The notes under the pieces: generated by a model
What the model saw: only the letters and a program-made list of their open reading frames with translations
What the model was told of the DNA's origin: nothing
Databases searched by the model: none
Program-made: the position numbers and the translations under genes
Assembly (NCBI GenBank): GCA_030248215.1
Contig: JASANG010001037.1
Coordinates: 62,001-126,000 of the forward strand
From: Enoplolaimus lenunculus
Lineage: Eukaryota; Nematoda; Enoplea; Enoplida; Thoracostomopsidae
Length of the DNA: 64,000 nt
Direction: 5' to 3'
Part shown: one piece after another, positions 54,701 through 58,072 of the stretch
Numbering within the stretch: the first letter of the stretch is position 1
Layout of the letters: every line of letters begins with the position of its first letter

Positions 54701-55311
54701 GAGGGAGCGGGCTAGCAATAATTATGTAATGCAACATTTACTGTTTGCTATATAGCCAATTTTCTTTAGGGGAATAATTGTAAGGCACTTTCAGGCTCGT
54801 AGCCAGCTCACCTTGCTATGGGGGCTAAAGTTTTTTCAGGAGGGGCATTCAAGGGTTTTCACTGAGTTACAAGCAATGTTAAAAATTTTCTAGGAGGGTG
54901 CCAAAATTTTTTCAGGGAGGCTGAGTCTCCCTTGCTCCCCTTGGCTACGGGCCCTGAGAGCTTACAATTTTATTACAAAAAAGTTTCTCACGGGAGGCGT
55001 ACACCTTTCGCCCCCCTCTGGACCCTCTAGCGGACCAATCTGTTATCTGCGACCAATGTCAAGCAGTGAATTAGTTGTATTAATTTCGATTTGACTGTTT
55101 TGATAAACTTTTACCTCTCTTGTTCGGCGGACGCCACACGATGTTTGAGTCAAAAAAATTGTAAAACTGAGCGAATTCGTTGTAGCGTCTCCTAAGCTAC
55201 GGCATTCCGGCTGATCGTAGTGACCTTTAGCGAAAATGTTGCCCTTAAACGGATTACGTGTCAACACATCAATAGTTATTGAATCAGCACCACAAACGAT
55301 CGTTGGTTCGC
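30326..55311 (-). CDS. Cuticlin-like ZP-domain membrane protein (5' end not found)
   Basis: Exons on the minus strand, 5' to 3': 55115-55311, 37350-37492, 37016-37167, 35991-36052 (tentative), 32279-32401, 31327-31489, 30326-30747. The text follows nematode cuticlins: ZP-N entry (GEPTIVCGADS, RNPFKGNIFAKG, PECR, SCGVRR), the signature SFHPLFITKVDRVYR and CFYME, then ZP-C (MPRCQYEILRGG, VGDAIFHKWSC, DLMAGQEAHVFKFAD, FFDCKI), a basic RRKRQ site, and a membrane segment (SLYMCGLAVISSIIICMIVA) with a short basic tail. Cuticlins are secreted or shed ZP proteins that polymerise in the cuticle. Splice phases agree at every adjacent pair except around the tentative exon. The ZP-C part expected between 35991 and 32401 was not located. 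An LTR retroelement fills most of the largest intron. Confidence 0.8.
31013..31213. repeat. GC-rich element with AAAAGTATAGCGCC end
   Basis: GC-rich sequence (CCGGCGCCGTGCGC, CGTCCGGCGCC) ends in TTAAAAGTATAGCGCCACC, matching the GCGCTATACTT family. It lies in the last intron of the cuticlin-like gene. Confidence 0.6.
31327..31489 (-). CDS. Cuticlin-like gene exon, ZP end and basic cleavage site
   Basis: The acceptor is TTATTTTAG and the donor TGATA|GTAAGC. It encodes KPTCTEIRRKRQ, then FEGAENIFDLEPQALVVFD. RRKR is a furin-type site in the place where ZP proteins are released from the membrane. Confidence 0.85.
32115..32250 (+). repeat. Dispersed repeat ending in AGCAAGGTGAACTGGTTACGGG
   Basis: Family text in order: GGAAAAATTTTGCCGG, TTCAACCTTGCTTATAAAGT, CGAAAACCCTTGTATGACCC, then CCTAGCAAGGTGAACTGG. 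It ends 30 bp from the cuticlin-like exon at 32279. Confidence 0.65.
32279..32401 (-). CDS. Cuticlin-like gene exon, ZP-C core
   Basis: The acceptor is ACCTGCAG and the donor CAGTT|GTAAGT. It is exactly 41 codons. It encodes YMTDLMAGQEAHVFKFAD, then MLFFDCKIEIKLKDGESC, a clear cuticlin ZP-C block. Confidence 0.88.
33130..33330. repeat. Foldback element of the GAGTCAAATTGACTC family, copy 6
   Basis: The arms pair over nearly the full length: AATGGGGAGTCAAATTGACT and its complement near 33299-33320, with CAGGCTTTTCC and GGAAAAGCCTG between. Confidence 0.8.
33589..33808. repeat. Foldback element of the GAGTCAAATTGACTC family, copy 7
   Basis: The tips are TACAGTGCAAAAAATAGG and CTATTTTTAGCAGTGTA. 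The inner arms carry ACATAAACTGAGTCAATT and AATTGACTCAGTTTGTG. Confidence 0.75.
33949..34083 (+). CDS. Short frame with a synonymous-only relative at 35408 (unassigned)
   Basis: ATG opens 44 codons: MTLDKSVQLKKYSV, then VLNVPPGVAFFTYTRYFEG. A second stretch at 35408 begins MTPDKSVQLKKYSV; in this shared block the two DNAs differ at five third-codon positions and at one non-synonymous site (codon 3). That pattern suggests the frame was once, or still is, selected as protein. No family is recognised. Both lie antisense in an intron of the cuticlin-like gene and flank a tandem array. Confidence 0.3.
   Translation: MTLDKSVQLKKYSVVLNVPPGVAFFTYTRYFEGVAVTCNYPKLN
34201..34400 (+). repeat. (GTCC/GTCT)n element with AACGGCTGAACCGATTTCGAT
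   Basis: GCGAAGCTCGGAGTTTCGCG leads to a GTCCGTCC/GTCTGTCC microsatellite (about 34279-34336), then CAGGAACGGCTGAACCGATT. This combination recurs in many animal genomes as part of a dispersed element. Confidence 0.6.
34445..35310 (+). repeat. Diverged tandem array, unit 154-175 bp
   Basis: TTAGCTAATA...ATTTGCAT starts recur at 34617, 34792, 34967, 35126 and 35280, with an older unit from about 34445. Shared text includes AAATTAGGACTTTT, GGGTTTTTGGGTGCGAGGAA and AACCGATAAATGAATAG. Units shorten from 175 to about 155 bp along the array. Confidence 0.85.
35601..35699. repeat. Two perfect hairpins
   Basis: GAGAACAGTT-C-AACTGTTCTC (35601-35621) and CTGGGTACATTCT...AGAATGTACCCAG (35665-35699) are perfect inverted pairs. 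They lie in an intron of the cuticlin-like gene, downstream of the tentative exon. Confidence 0.7.
35991..36052 (-). CDS. Cuticlin-like gene, tentative ZP-C exon
   Basis: The acceptor is TTTTAATACAG and the phase (G|AC, Asp) fits the previous exon. The text DKRYAVLLIAFGVMADGDV resembles the ZP-C strand Y-x-M-L-V-x-x-C-x-V-x-D-G, but the expected cysteine is Phe. The 3' end is unsure: AAG|GTCGAC at 35991 is a weak donor, and TTT|GTGAGG at 35955 is the alternative. Confidence 0.45.
36180..36290 (-). repeat. Dispersed repeat, partial inverted copy
   Basis: TCAAGTGTTTTCGTTGACTT, ACAAGCAAGGTTAAATGTTT and TTCTGGGGGGGCGC match, inverted, the body of the family that ends in CTGGCTACGGG. Confidence 0.5.
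36555..36894. mobile_element. hAT-type MITE (340 bp) with 8-bp target duplication
   Basis: The tips CAGTGGCGGATCCAGG and, inverted, CAATGGCGGATCCATGG match over 14 bp with one change. AGAATATG flanks both sides (36547-36554 and 36895-36902). An 8-bp duplication and CAG-type tips are hAT hallmarks. It is non-autonomous. It lies in an intron of the cuticlin-like gene. Confidence 0.85.
37016..37167 (-). CDS. Cuticlin-like gene exon, ZP-C entry
   Basis: The acceptor is TTTATTTTAG and the donor ACCAG|GTAATT. AG|C at the junction gives Ser. It encodes SMLTTMSLSSEAEMPRC, YEILRGGLNG, RYAKVGDAIFHKWSC. The C-x-Y...VGD...H-x-W-x-C pattern is standard ZP-C. Confidence 0.88.
37350..37492 (-). CDS. Cuticlin-like gene exon, ZP-N signature
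   Basis: The acceptor is GTTCTTTCAG and the donor GTGAG|GTAATG. It encodes ASPRGMAIEATIVIS, FHPLFITKVDRVYR and CFYMESKKTV, the most diagnostic cuticlin segment. Phase 0 at the 5' side fits the exon at 55115-55311, 17.6 kb away. Confidence 0.9.
37588..39276 (+). repeat. 5' LTR (1689 bp)
   Basis: It runs TG...CA and is bounded by AAAT on the outside and the primer site on the inside. A TATA-like box (TATAAAAG) lies at 38643-38650. The body aligns with the 3' LTR over its full length, except for a later insert there. Confidence 0.95.
38643..38650 (+). promoter_or_regulatory. TATA-like box in the 5' LTR
   Basis: TATAAAAG lies about 630 bp from the LTR end and is conserved in the 3' LTR. It would be a natural core promoter for the element's genomic transcript. 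Confidence 0.5.
39279..39296 (+). other. Primer-binding site for tRNA-Gln(UUG)
   Basis: TGGAGGTCCCACCGAGAT starts two bases after the LTR. Its complement matches the 3' end of animal tRNA-Gln(UUG) with CCA, as I recall that tRNA (ATCTCGGTGGGACCT plus CCA), over 18 bases. Confidence 0.8.
39387..40814 (+). CDS. gag: Retroelement gag
   Basis: The open frame is 475 codons; the first ATG in frame is at 39507, so the mature start is uncertain. About residues 90-260 have the helical capsid pattern of retrotransposon gag (FFRGDLTGSDFKSWIETF, LPAYLKDRAKDAYERV). A CCHC zinc knuckle, CFNCGKIGHLAAAC, lies at 346-359, in a basic Asn/Arg-rich region that would bind RNA. The C-terminal stretch has a short heptad-like helix. 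The protein would form the virus-like particle. Confidence 0.92.
   Translation: MKITARYQLRSIGVLESSDDDSEFSEPLDSNSHLALLSPSMDNITRNIAQLDAVVKDLANRVDDGLKGLSDDFDLISQRVRFGTEPDLAITFFRGDLTGSDFKSWIETFNTYCNARLIDDDMKLKVLPAYLKDRAKDAYERVPEQSKRRFTDLVPALEAQLTTPEWIMYHEAALEQRHQLPGESVAAYLKAIKNACKSVYPNLDNASFDRRVVHRFFGGLLPTEAKLEVFRDMPKTLKEAEDLAQRLDMQSLLCGKPIGIAPLNMSVPPPKQTLHTLARGVQLLANNQKQLIQDMRRNTFRNPRQWNGIQAFDRNRVPPNRGPPNQNSQNTRSTFNTNFSPRGPKCFNCGKIGHLAAACLLRNGNFSKNNQQQLTNNFSRPASRTNFSCNNVSRPMRPNIPNLPTLPPVPPDKSVVATTLVSRDSNAVHSDCASPQEIVRLKKEVDTLRSQNALLVEKSFPNFVGLVQAAQSFSS
40927..41952 (+). CDS. Envelope-like protein (F-type), between gag and pol
   Basis: The pattern resembles the baculovirus F / errantivirus envelope family. 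There is an N-terminal helical region, then INGIRKVLDALVLASDSGLL and a Q-x-x-x-L repeat. An EIPRI...PLMRV strand pair follows, then a cysteine cluster (KDCDQRTGLWYC, DSCFRDM, NDSCAIEF) and late potential N-glycosylation sites (NFS, NFT). F-type proteins drive membrane fusion. The position before pol is unusual; in known env-bearing Ty3/gypsy elements env follows pol. A hydrophobic segment lies just downstream, at the start of the pol frame. The family call is by pattern only. Confidence 0.55.
   Translation: MNDEVGENLEAIHKLDINQQRVFAITHDIQKYVEQTRITMMCSLTEAVTFSHFISQSNQFINGIRKVLDALVLASDSGLLSAAIMTAGQIKQLVKKEPHLRDTFYHFVKVYPVLTDIRKTKFGVISEIPRIKFKNVLPLMRVINVGFNVPSEQATARFALPKFVTYDRMFSKGFYHEVKSKDCDQRTGLWYCGLEALPTSDADSCFRDMHQSILRNDSCAIEFKQMSAGTHIETTRAGLLVRTSLDSIKLTRAQLLAPSSKMQTIRVPDHGVMFFPFVNFSMLIVGDRVVMSNSRPASKFEIAPEIEYNFTLHQDMVLPPVWGSLDTVEYQSNLSRQRIRR
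41956..46023 (+). CDS. pol: Retroelement pol: protease, reverse transcriptase, RNase H, integrase
   Basis: The frame is 1355 codons. A hydrophobic segment (about residues 18-40) and a CCCC cluster come first. The aspartic protease has DTG at 135-137. The reverse transcriptase has the palm motifs SPWASPMVVLKKKDGK and FSVMDLISGYWQV, and the YIDD active site at about 557. RNase H begins with TDASGKAIGAVL (Asp at 706). Integrase has an HHCC zinc module (C-x-x-C in NACIEC), then catalytic Asp 1007, Asp 1067 and Glu 1103, the last pair 35 residues apart, and a GPY/F-like tail. It copies the RNA into DNA and inserts it. The order RT-RH-IN is that of Ty3/gypsy. Confidence 0.95.
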   Translation: MHLTTSSDINLPYSDLLSYATVGILIVVTSIGIMYVWYCKGFKYLCCCCKVSADEQSLPMQVIYRPQRPKFSELPERPTSNKQYRVVLGKRKRTLKFSTNLSSIPESVETVLTIGRSPSDIEISIDEMLVRAVIDTGSNITVMSSETFRKLNKPESVLVPVPATTAVEVTGHALPLKGAVKVDVEIGSKSLPFHVYVSEECAHPAILGVDLLRQFGTVSLNYDTGLVKLGSMQLKMGHDSSHDVRLPDNTLIPSRSEVIIPCSVNGFKCEGDLYFEPNTNLIKLYGLNAVELIVSNADNVVIPVRLLNMSNSPVQFYKGMTVGTVESINTSVLPTVLNLQSPPQYPDFNLLAELNLNECDITETEKAKLIEFFREFEDVFAKHDYDCGTITVVEHFIHTGDAVPIKQRPYRVPFQSKAKVDTELGNMLRYGIIEPSTSPWASPMVVLKKKDGKSLRICIDYRKLNAVTKKDCFPLPNINDLLGCIGKAKYFSVMDLISGYWQVPMAPDSVEKTVFITPAGLYQFTKMPFGLCNAPATFQRTLEATLRGLVERICLIYIDDICVFSETFDEHLRRLRLVFERLRDVGLKVKPSKCNFLRKEVPYLGHIISANGLMPDPKKIEAVERYPTLVDITTVRGFLGFCSYYRRFIKDFATIAKPLSQLTSTLKPFKWNNEAEKAFQLLKLKLMSPPILQIADPNKPYILETDASGKAIGAVLSQMNEDGKVHPIAYGSRLLQKAERNYTTTELEALAVVYFMKYFRNYIYGQPVTIVTDHSALRWLLTNKNASGRLQRWALALSEYDFTVQHRAGKNMAHVDALSRTEIAKTTESLEEEDIKFAYTVTNFENYTKEIEPREIEFAEKQDQDAEIKPLKDYLQSGKHPDDSKLITHFALVQPRYVIRNGLLYHHYPVPRYRSGVLWEQLVVPFSMREELLSAHHDDVIGGQHLGIAKTYHKLLPKYYWEGMYRDVVKWCNACIECSKRKPGGAKPKAPLNPIPTTQPNYSYHVDVLGPLPQTYNGNKYVVIFIDRFTKYLEAVCTPDQKATTIAKLFMTEIVCRHSASFELISDNAPNFRSELVDQICKITGTRKVFSTPYRPQTNGVVERINRTLMNMVSQYVDSAQSTWDEFVPFACFAYRVSINESTRFSPFELVYGRQPRLPLDVALPISNVNYLDEEDCFRDIQLTLKAAWSLAKENIETAQAYMKLYHDRKAAEPRYFQGQKVLLHVPFQKKGKSKKLGQEWHGLYEILEIDFPNVVLRSISSTNRTLKRVHVERIKPFRGPYVPELLTNTSNDETVDKDHEEDPGRVSSADVPPVVHDSVRSGGTDCTDVPVDIDPSTNQKTSHNYNLRSRVSRK
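46275..47201 (+). CDS. Retroelement accessory protein, unknown, CxxC...H...H motif
   Basis: ATG at 46275 opens 308 codons. Not recognised. Near residue 113 a C-x2-C-x8-H-x5-H motif (CPICRVLISDPGHFWTTFH) could bind zinc. The N-terminal third is rich in Leu, Ala and Pro; the C-terminal half is beta-like. It lies directly before the helicase frame. In nidoviruses a zinc-binding domain precedes an SF1 helicase; a similar pairing here is only a guess. Confidence 0.6.
   Translation: MSRSPPLMDASAVAGNPMVEDSARLGIPPAVSRLVGSYLLHIALCSPLSRASMASANVIARYLPIEALRLVFTGLDLTVDSDPLHPELWKLLSENLPYVNWPRYLPPSPLSFCPICRVLISDPGHFWTTFHVESIIDQKFRFSPVGAALLEHQRWLERRRIFSLTELKNSLYRTTVKIAFTGTEVGQAEFRLGAPWAPDVPSIPVIQGISDFDQNPVLLFDATTSNSRTLPLFMPRTPNFIEQQGKVFTPVVPVAQNRSPTFHVRMLGEGRLGLHYYELQMWVQFMSRRRVLKYATICCNCTVGFSRP
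47431..49707 (+). CDS. Superfamily 1 (UPF1-like) helicase carried by the retroelement
   Basis: The frame is 758 codons; initiation is not resolved. The N-terminal 290 residues are unassigned. The SF1 motor then follows in order: Walker A APPGTGKTST at 314-323, Ia (RVTSTNAAANIL), Walker B AIDEAAS with Asp 463, motif III (MGDVHQLPAYV), motif IV (QENYRSV), V (WQGDERDYMIISLVRSS) and VI (VTITRARK, TRAR at 697-700). The layout is that of the AAA_11/AAA_12 UPF1-like helicases, which unwind RNA or DNA 5' to 3'. Possible roles include genome copying, RNA export or resistance to RNA decay; the sequence does not decide. Helicases are not part of known Ty3/gypsy gene sets. Confidence 0.88.
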   Translation: MSQRPIYHRTVAAELPTDVPDINHYDTILALIEPTIPLTFNNFPHRVLAELLGQIQYEEDDPPRCTISNFSCSVAADFEAIENCSAYDLAEFEKVPPDSLFLTMVVDTNEFQNLKLIGRLASLIHPDWKTKILAAIVGTQPISNRQTRLILKLNKGTRGIFCSGDQVRHFQNMTLVPTMGPALEYLIALLRSVIEQSSLPVPSEQEGSERQSVSSSEVTQAIVQEDVAASDTHDVMDPVVAKASRRKKFIQRFFAAWGSVYALLFCGLRNALTEHTNHWNLSPALIQHVSWLNYSQQQVFNAVLKGVKVVLCKAPPGTGKTSTLARFLSALTLSDPNKRCLRVTSTNAAANILALKIIQNLNSFGNGRSNPISIVLRYLRRGYDLSLIDPVLEPCCATRADPNNPLQMLRELTSSSELLRYNIIVCTMDLAIMDLVNTLDAFYYQNKDEPNFGHGIFDVVAIDEAASVDLPRMSVILPLAASGQIILMGDVHQLPAYVTNRVLWQFGAEESGMELLLTLAKTNQHCRIVQLQENYRSVASIMEPPNRVVYCDTPLVCAAEHELRNTYWPMVRMIPYGKSNVFWHIEGLQTYYGVSIYNRHELMAVCKLVDLLIHQGNVEPADIGINATYAVQSDLLKRMLGINYPGIKIGCANVWQGDERDYMIISLVRSSPSQDSRGQPHPMGFLAEYRRINVTITRARKINFFVCNALHFLDQPLLREALRECSETEAWIEPIAPAIKQFIHLRVCLAHDEQVNLN
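49943..50527 (+). CDS. NADAR/YbiA-family protein carried by the retroelement
   Basis: ATG at 49943 opens 194 codons. The NADAR (DUF1768/YbiA) order is complete: FSNFFPVNFTVDEKQFTSVE with QYYQFAKA, a central helical part with WQQDKVRIMEKGVLAKFAQN, then LLQTDLCLLAEANKFDLFWG, IGV, and NRWPGRNEMGQLLMRIRE. Family members act on ADP-ribose-linked or riboflavin-path N-glycosides; some bacterial ones remove ADP-ribose from DNA guanines in toxin-antitoxin systems. A counter-defence role against host ADP-ribosylation is an inference. It lies 235 bp after the helicase frame and its codon style does not stand out from pol. Confidence 0.88.
   Translation: MIIVPFIGKTHVFSNFFPVNFTVDEKQFTSVEQYYQFAKARYFGRISLSEKILRMRDPFLIKRVMTHEQDLMMREFIGRRLIAAWQQDKVRIMEKGVLAKFAQNSRIRYVLLQTDLCLLAEANKFDLFWGIGVAPSSPNFLKPNRWPGRNEMGQLLMRIRELIKYPAYVLPNDRKKTMCVVEEQPPVKITYYYV
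50528..51248 (+). other. Retroelement 3' non-coding region and polypurine tract
   Basis: No large frame is present. GGTTGGAGGGA abuts the 3' LTR and would serve as the polypurine tract, though it is short. A 3' splice-like TTATTATTTCAG occurs near 50880-50890. An 800-bp untranslated tail is long for the family. Confidence 0.5.
51249..53617 (+). repeat. 3' LTR with a later insertion (2369 bp)
   Basis: Without the 679-bp insert at 51436-52114 it is about 1690 bp. It differs from the 5' LTR by roughly a dozen substitutions and a couple of single-base indels. Confidence 0.95.
51436..52114. mobile_element. 48-bp-TIR DNA element inserted in the 3' LTR
   Basis: Ends of 48 bp match inverted with two changes, starting ATGCGGCGTTCACGTTATAA and passing through CTGGGGCAGC to GAACACGTTTTGTCC. 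The interior is AT-rich with repeated TATCATATGATA palindromes and no clear transposase. The target duplication is unclear; TG is possible. It is absent from the 5' LTR, so it arrived after the retroelement. Confidence 0.88.
53625..54200. repeat. CGCGGGTAA-type element, copy 2
   Basis: The left part repeats TTACCCGC (TTACCCGCGCTGC, TTACCCGCGGAAA, GTTACCCGCC) and the right part TATCCGCGGGTAAACCCGC, CGCGTTTACCCGCGGGTAGC. The GC-rich ends flank an AT-rich centre. It starts a few bases after the retroelement's 3' end. Confidence 0.6.
54790..54965 (-). repeat. Dispersed repeat, full inverted copy
   Basis: CGTAGCCAGCTCACCTTGCT at one end and CCTTGGCTACGGGCCC at the other. Between them lie GGAGGGGCATTCAAGGG, ACTGAGTTACAAGCAATGTT and AAAATTTTCTAGGAGGG. 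With GTAGCCAG at one end and CTACGGGC at the other, this copy shows both ends of the family. Confidence 0.65.
55115..55311 (-). CDS. Cuticlin-like gene exon, ZP-N entry
   Basis: The acceptor is GCAATTTCAG and the donor AGAGAG|GTAAAA. It is 197 nt: two bases, then 65 codons. It encodes EPTIVCGADSITID, PFKGNIFAKGHYDQPEC and SCGVRRTRE, which match the start of cuticlin ZP domains almost word for word. One base must come from an upstream exon. Confidence 0.85.
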
Positions 55312-55574
55312 CTGAAATTGCAGGATTTCGAGTTTCAAGGGATTAAGAAAACATTTAAGGGGGAAAACATGGGAATGGGAATATAATACCTACAGTGTTG
55401 GATCCAGAGGGACGATTGAATCTATATCCTCAAGAGTCTCCTGCCGTGATGACAATTTTGCTATGCAAATACAACAGAATTTAAAATTTTTGCGAAATCA
55501 ACACAGTTGGTCAATGTTAACAATTTGAAAAAAATTTCGGCATACAAAAAGCACCATCCCTCTCTGGGGATTTA

Positions 55575-55705
55575 TCATCTGTCAGTAGGCTAAAGTTTAG
55601 GTTTCGGTAAACGCTTACCAAAGCTTAAGTTTAAGCATAAACATTGTTTTAAGTGATTACGTATACCTAAACCTGAGGCTAAGCCTGAGCCTTAACATTA
55701 TATGT
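55575..55705 (+). repeat. TTAGGC/CCTAA-type degenerate array
   Basis: GCTAAAGTTTAGGTTTCGG, GCTTAAGTTTAAGC and ACCTAAACCTGAGGCTAAGC mix both orientations. It is a diverged relic. Confidence 0.45.
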
Positions 55706-55895
55706 GGGGAGAAAGGGTGGATGAGCCGAAAACATCGCTTCGACTAAGGAAAAGTAACATAAAGCAGTCACACAATGACTGAAAACATAACGTACCAATA
55801 ACTCCATTGTCTATGGGAATACTTCGGCAAACCTAAACAGTTAATTACCAATTTTCAGTTGGTTTCAGTTCACAAAAACGTAAGTCTAAATATCT

Positions 55896-56087
55896 GTTAG
55901 GGTTGCGCTATACTTGATGTCCAGCGCCGTCCGTCACCCGCCAATCACCATACGTTTCCGTACGTAAAGATATTTGCGTACGATATCGCACGGTGACAGA
56001 CGGCACCGCACAGTAACGGACGGCGCCATACGGGTGATGAACGGCGCCGGACGGAACCGCACGCCGACAAAAGTATAGCGCAATCCT
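55896..56087. repeat. GC-rich element with clear GGTTGCGCTATACTT TIRs
   Basis: The left tip GGTTGCGCTATACTT and the right tip AAAGTATAGCGCAATCC are inverted copies. The inside has GCGCCGTCCGTCACCCGCC and, inverted, GTGACAGACGGCACCG and similar. This is the best-defined member of the family. Confidence 0.8.
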
Positions 56088-56639
56088 TGGTCTTTTTGAG
56101 TGCATGCGTAATCGCTTAGTTAACAGCGGCGGGTCCAGAAATGTTTGACAGTTGGCTAACGTGATACATAACAGTGAAAAAGGTTGCAAGCGAAACGAGC
56201 CTGAAGCTGAACGCAGTTTTAGTCCTTAATCTTACTGAACTGTTTTCGGGTTTCATTCCTCTTGGAGGCGCCTGGACATGGGTGCCATTCTTTAGCGCTA
56301 GTTAGTACCTATCATTTGTATTAAGTGGCGTTAAGAGTGAATCTTTTGCTTAGTGCAGGTTTAAGCTGAGTGTAACTTTTTGCTATTCGGCTTCTAATTT
56401 ACACCAGCAAACTTATCTTTAGTCTGCCCTCGAATTCTCTTTAATTAGTTTATACTATTTCACATTCCATTTACGATTATTAATTTGGAATCTCTTCACT
56501 GCAGTGATTTGAATAAGGGGTGGGTAATAAAAGGCCCCCATTTTGAGTCCCAATAAATAGGATCCGCATACCTAAGAAGCGTCCGTAAGGGACTAGAGTC
56601 CATAAACCGTAATTAGAGACCATAAATGCCCATTATATA

Positions 56640-56960
56640 TATTTGTAGTGCATTAATGACTCCAGAACATTATAAAGTTGAGTTCGAATTTTTAAAGCAT
56701 ACTTAAGTTATGAAAGTACATTCCTAAGTATAACCGAGCATTATCGTTCAAGTTTTTGATACAAGACAAACGTTTAATTCAACGGATAATTGCAGTACCG
56801 GCTATATATCAGTAACGAAGGGTAGCGGATGGTGGGTTAAAAATAAATAATTGTCCCTAACTGAATAACAGTCCCTAACTGAATAACAGGGGGTAGCCTC
56901 TCGAGGGGGCAAATTAATATCAATCCCTCCTCTTATTCGGGCCGCTACAGTATGCAGAAT
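56640..56960 (-). repeat. Dispersed repeat with CCGAATAAG terminus, long copy
   Basis: It includes the outer part (TGACTCCAGAAC, AAGTACATTCCTAAGTATAA), the middle (TTCAACGGATAATTGCAGTAC) and the CTCTTATTCGGGCCGCTACA end. The text TCCCTAACTGAATAACAG is directly duplicated inside. Inverted relatives lie at 63700-64000. Confidence 0.65.
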
Positions 56961-57319
56961 AGTTAAACCGACGTTATCATGTGTTTGCAGCAACGGCTGG
57001 AAGTTTTATTGCAAATCTGTTGCCAAACAGGGGCGAGTATTACGCCATCCCTATATTGAAAAGTTTTAGCCTGCTTGCCAGTTTTAAGAAATCAATAACA
57101 TGTCCCTCGTAAAAAAGTTGCTTTGACACATGGCCTAATCCATAAAAACTTAAAATTAAATTACAGCTTACCTAAACTGCTGGATTAGCTTAAGCTTAAA
57201 TCAAGTTAGTTTAACCATTTAGAGAGTAGCAATAGCATGTTAGCTGGCTACGGGTATGCTTTGATGACAATTTTTTATTGCGTTTTGCTGAAATCACAAT
57301 TTAAATCATGTACCAATGT

Positions 57320-57475
57320 AACAAACAGGCGGTAATAGTAGTATAACCATATTCCTAAGCCTAAGCCAATATGCCTAAGCCTAAGAATGAGCATATGCCC
57401 AAGCCTAAGCCTAAGCAAAAAAATTAGTCTAAAGCTTCAGCTTAATTTATTGCAGTCACACAAATAAACGTTCCG
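57320..57475 (-). repeat. TTAGGC-cored element, minus orientation, well kept
   Basis: The minus strand reads TGTGTGACTGCAATAAATT, AAGCTGAAGCTTTAGACTAA, then GCTTAGGCTTAGGCTTGGGC and AGGCTTAGGCATATTGGC, then GGAATATGGTTATACTACT. The core is close to (TTAGGC)n. Confidence 0.7.
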
Positions 57476-57814
57476 CCCGTGATCTTTACTTAAGCCAAAT
57501 TATCTAATTTCATTTTACCTGATAAAATTCGGCGGCCAATAACGCAATAACCAAAAACGTTCGAAAATCATATCCAGTTGAATAGGTTGCCATTAACGGT
57601 GTCAGCCACATATTTTTAATTCCTCATTTAAATATTTGATGTATTTAGAATTGAAGTATTCCATTATTGATTCTTCAGGTACTTCTACAACCGTGATTAA
57701 ATCCATATGCGAAATATATACCTAGTACTTCGGCTTCTGACAAAATTGTCTTATTAAGATTACAAGATTTGTAGAAATGTGCATATTTATTGCATGCGCT
57801 TGACCAATAAGCCT

Positions 57815-57980
57815 TGACCTAAACCTAAACCAACACCTAAGTATAAATTGAAGCATAAGCCTAAATATAAGCCTAATCCTAATGCTAGGTCTAAGCCAAA
57901 GGCCAAGCGTGAATATAAGAGCCTAAGCCTAACTTATGAAAATGCCTAATCATAATTGTAAGCCTAAGCCTCCCAGTTCA
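57815..57980 (-). repeat. CCTAA-type degenerate array
   Basis: TTGACCTAAACCTAAACC, CACCTAAGTATAAATTG, AAGCCTAAATATAAGCC and AAGCCTAAGCCTCCC. It is a (GCCTAA)n relic without clear flanking modules. Confidence 0.55.
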
Positions 57981-58072
57981 AAGTTTACCAGTGTTTCTGT
58001 CACCCTATAGGCTTGTCCCTATCATGAATTCGAGAAACAATGCGTTCAGTATAATGCAACTTCCATAATAAC

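Noticed and set aside
55385-55425. Possible short upstream exon of the cuticlin-like gene (minus strand, FNRPSGSNTV)
   Set aside because: The phase fits the next exon, but the acceptor is poor and too few residues are available to judge.
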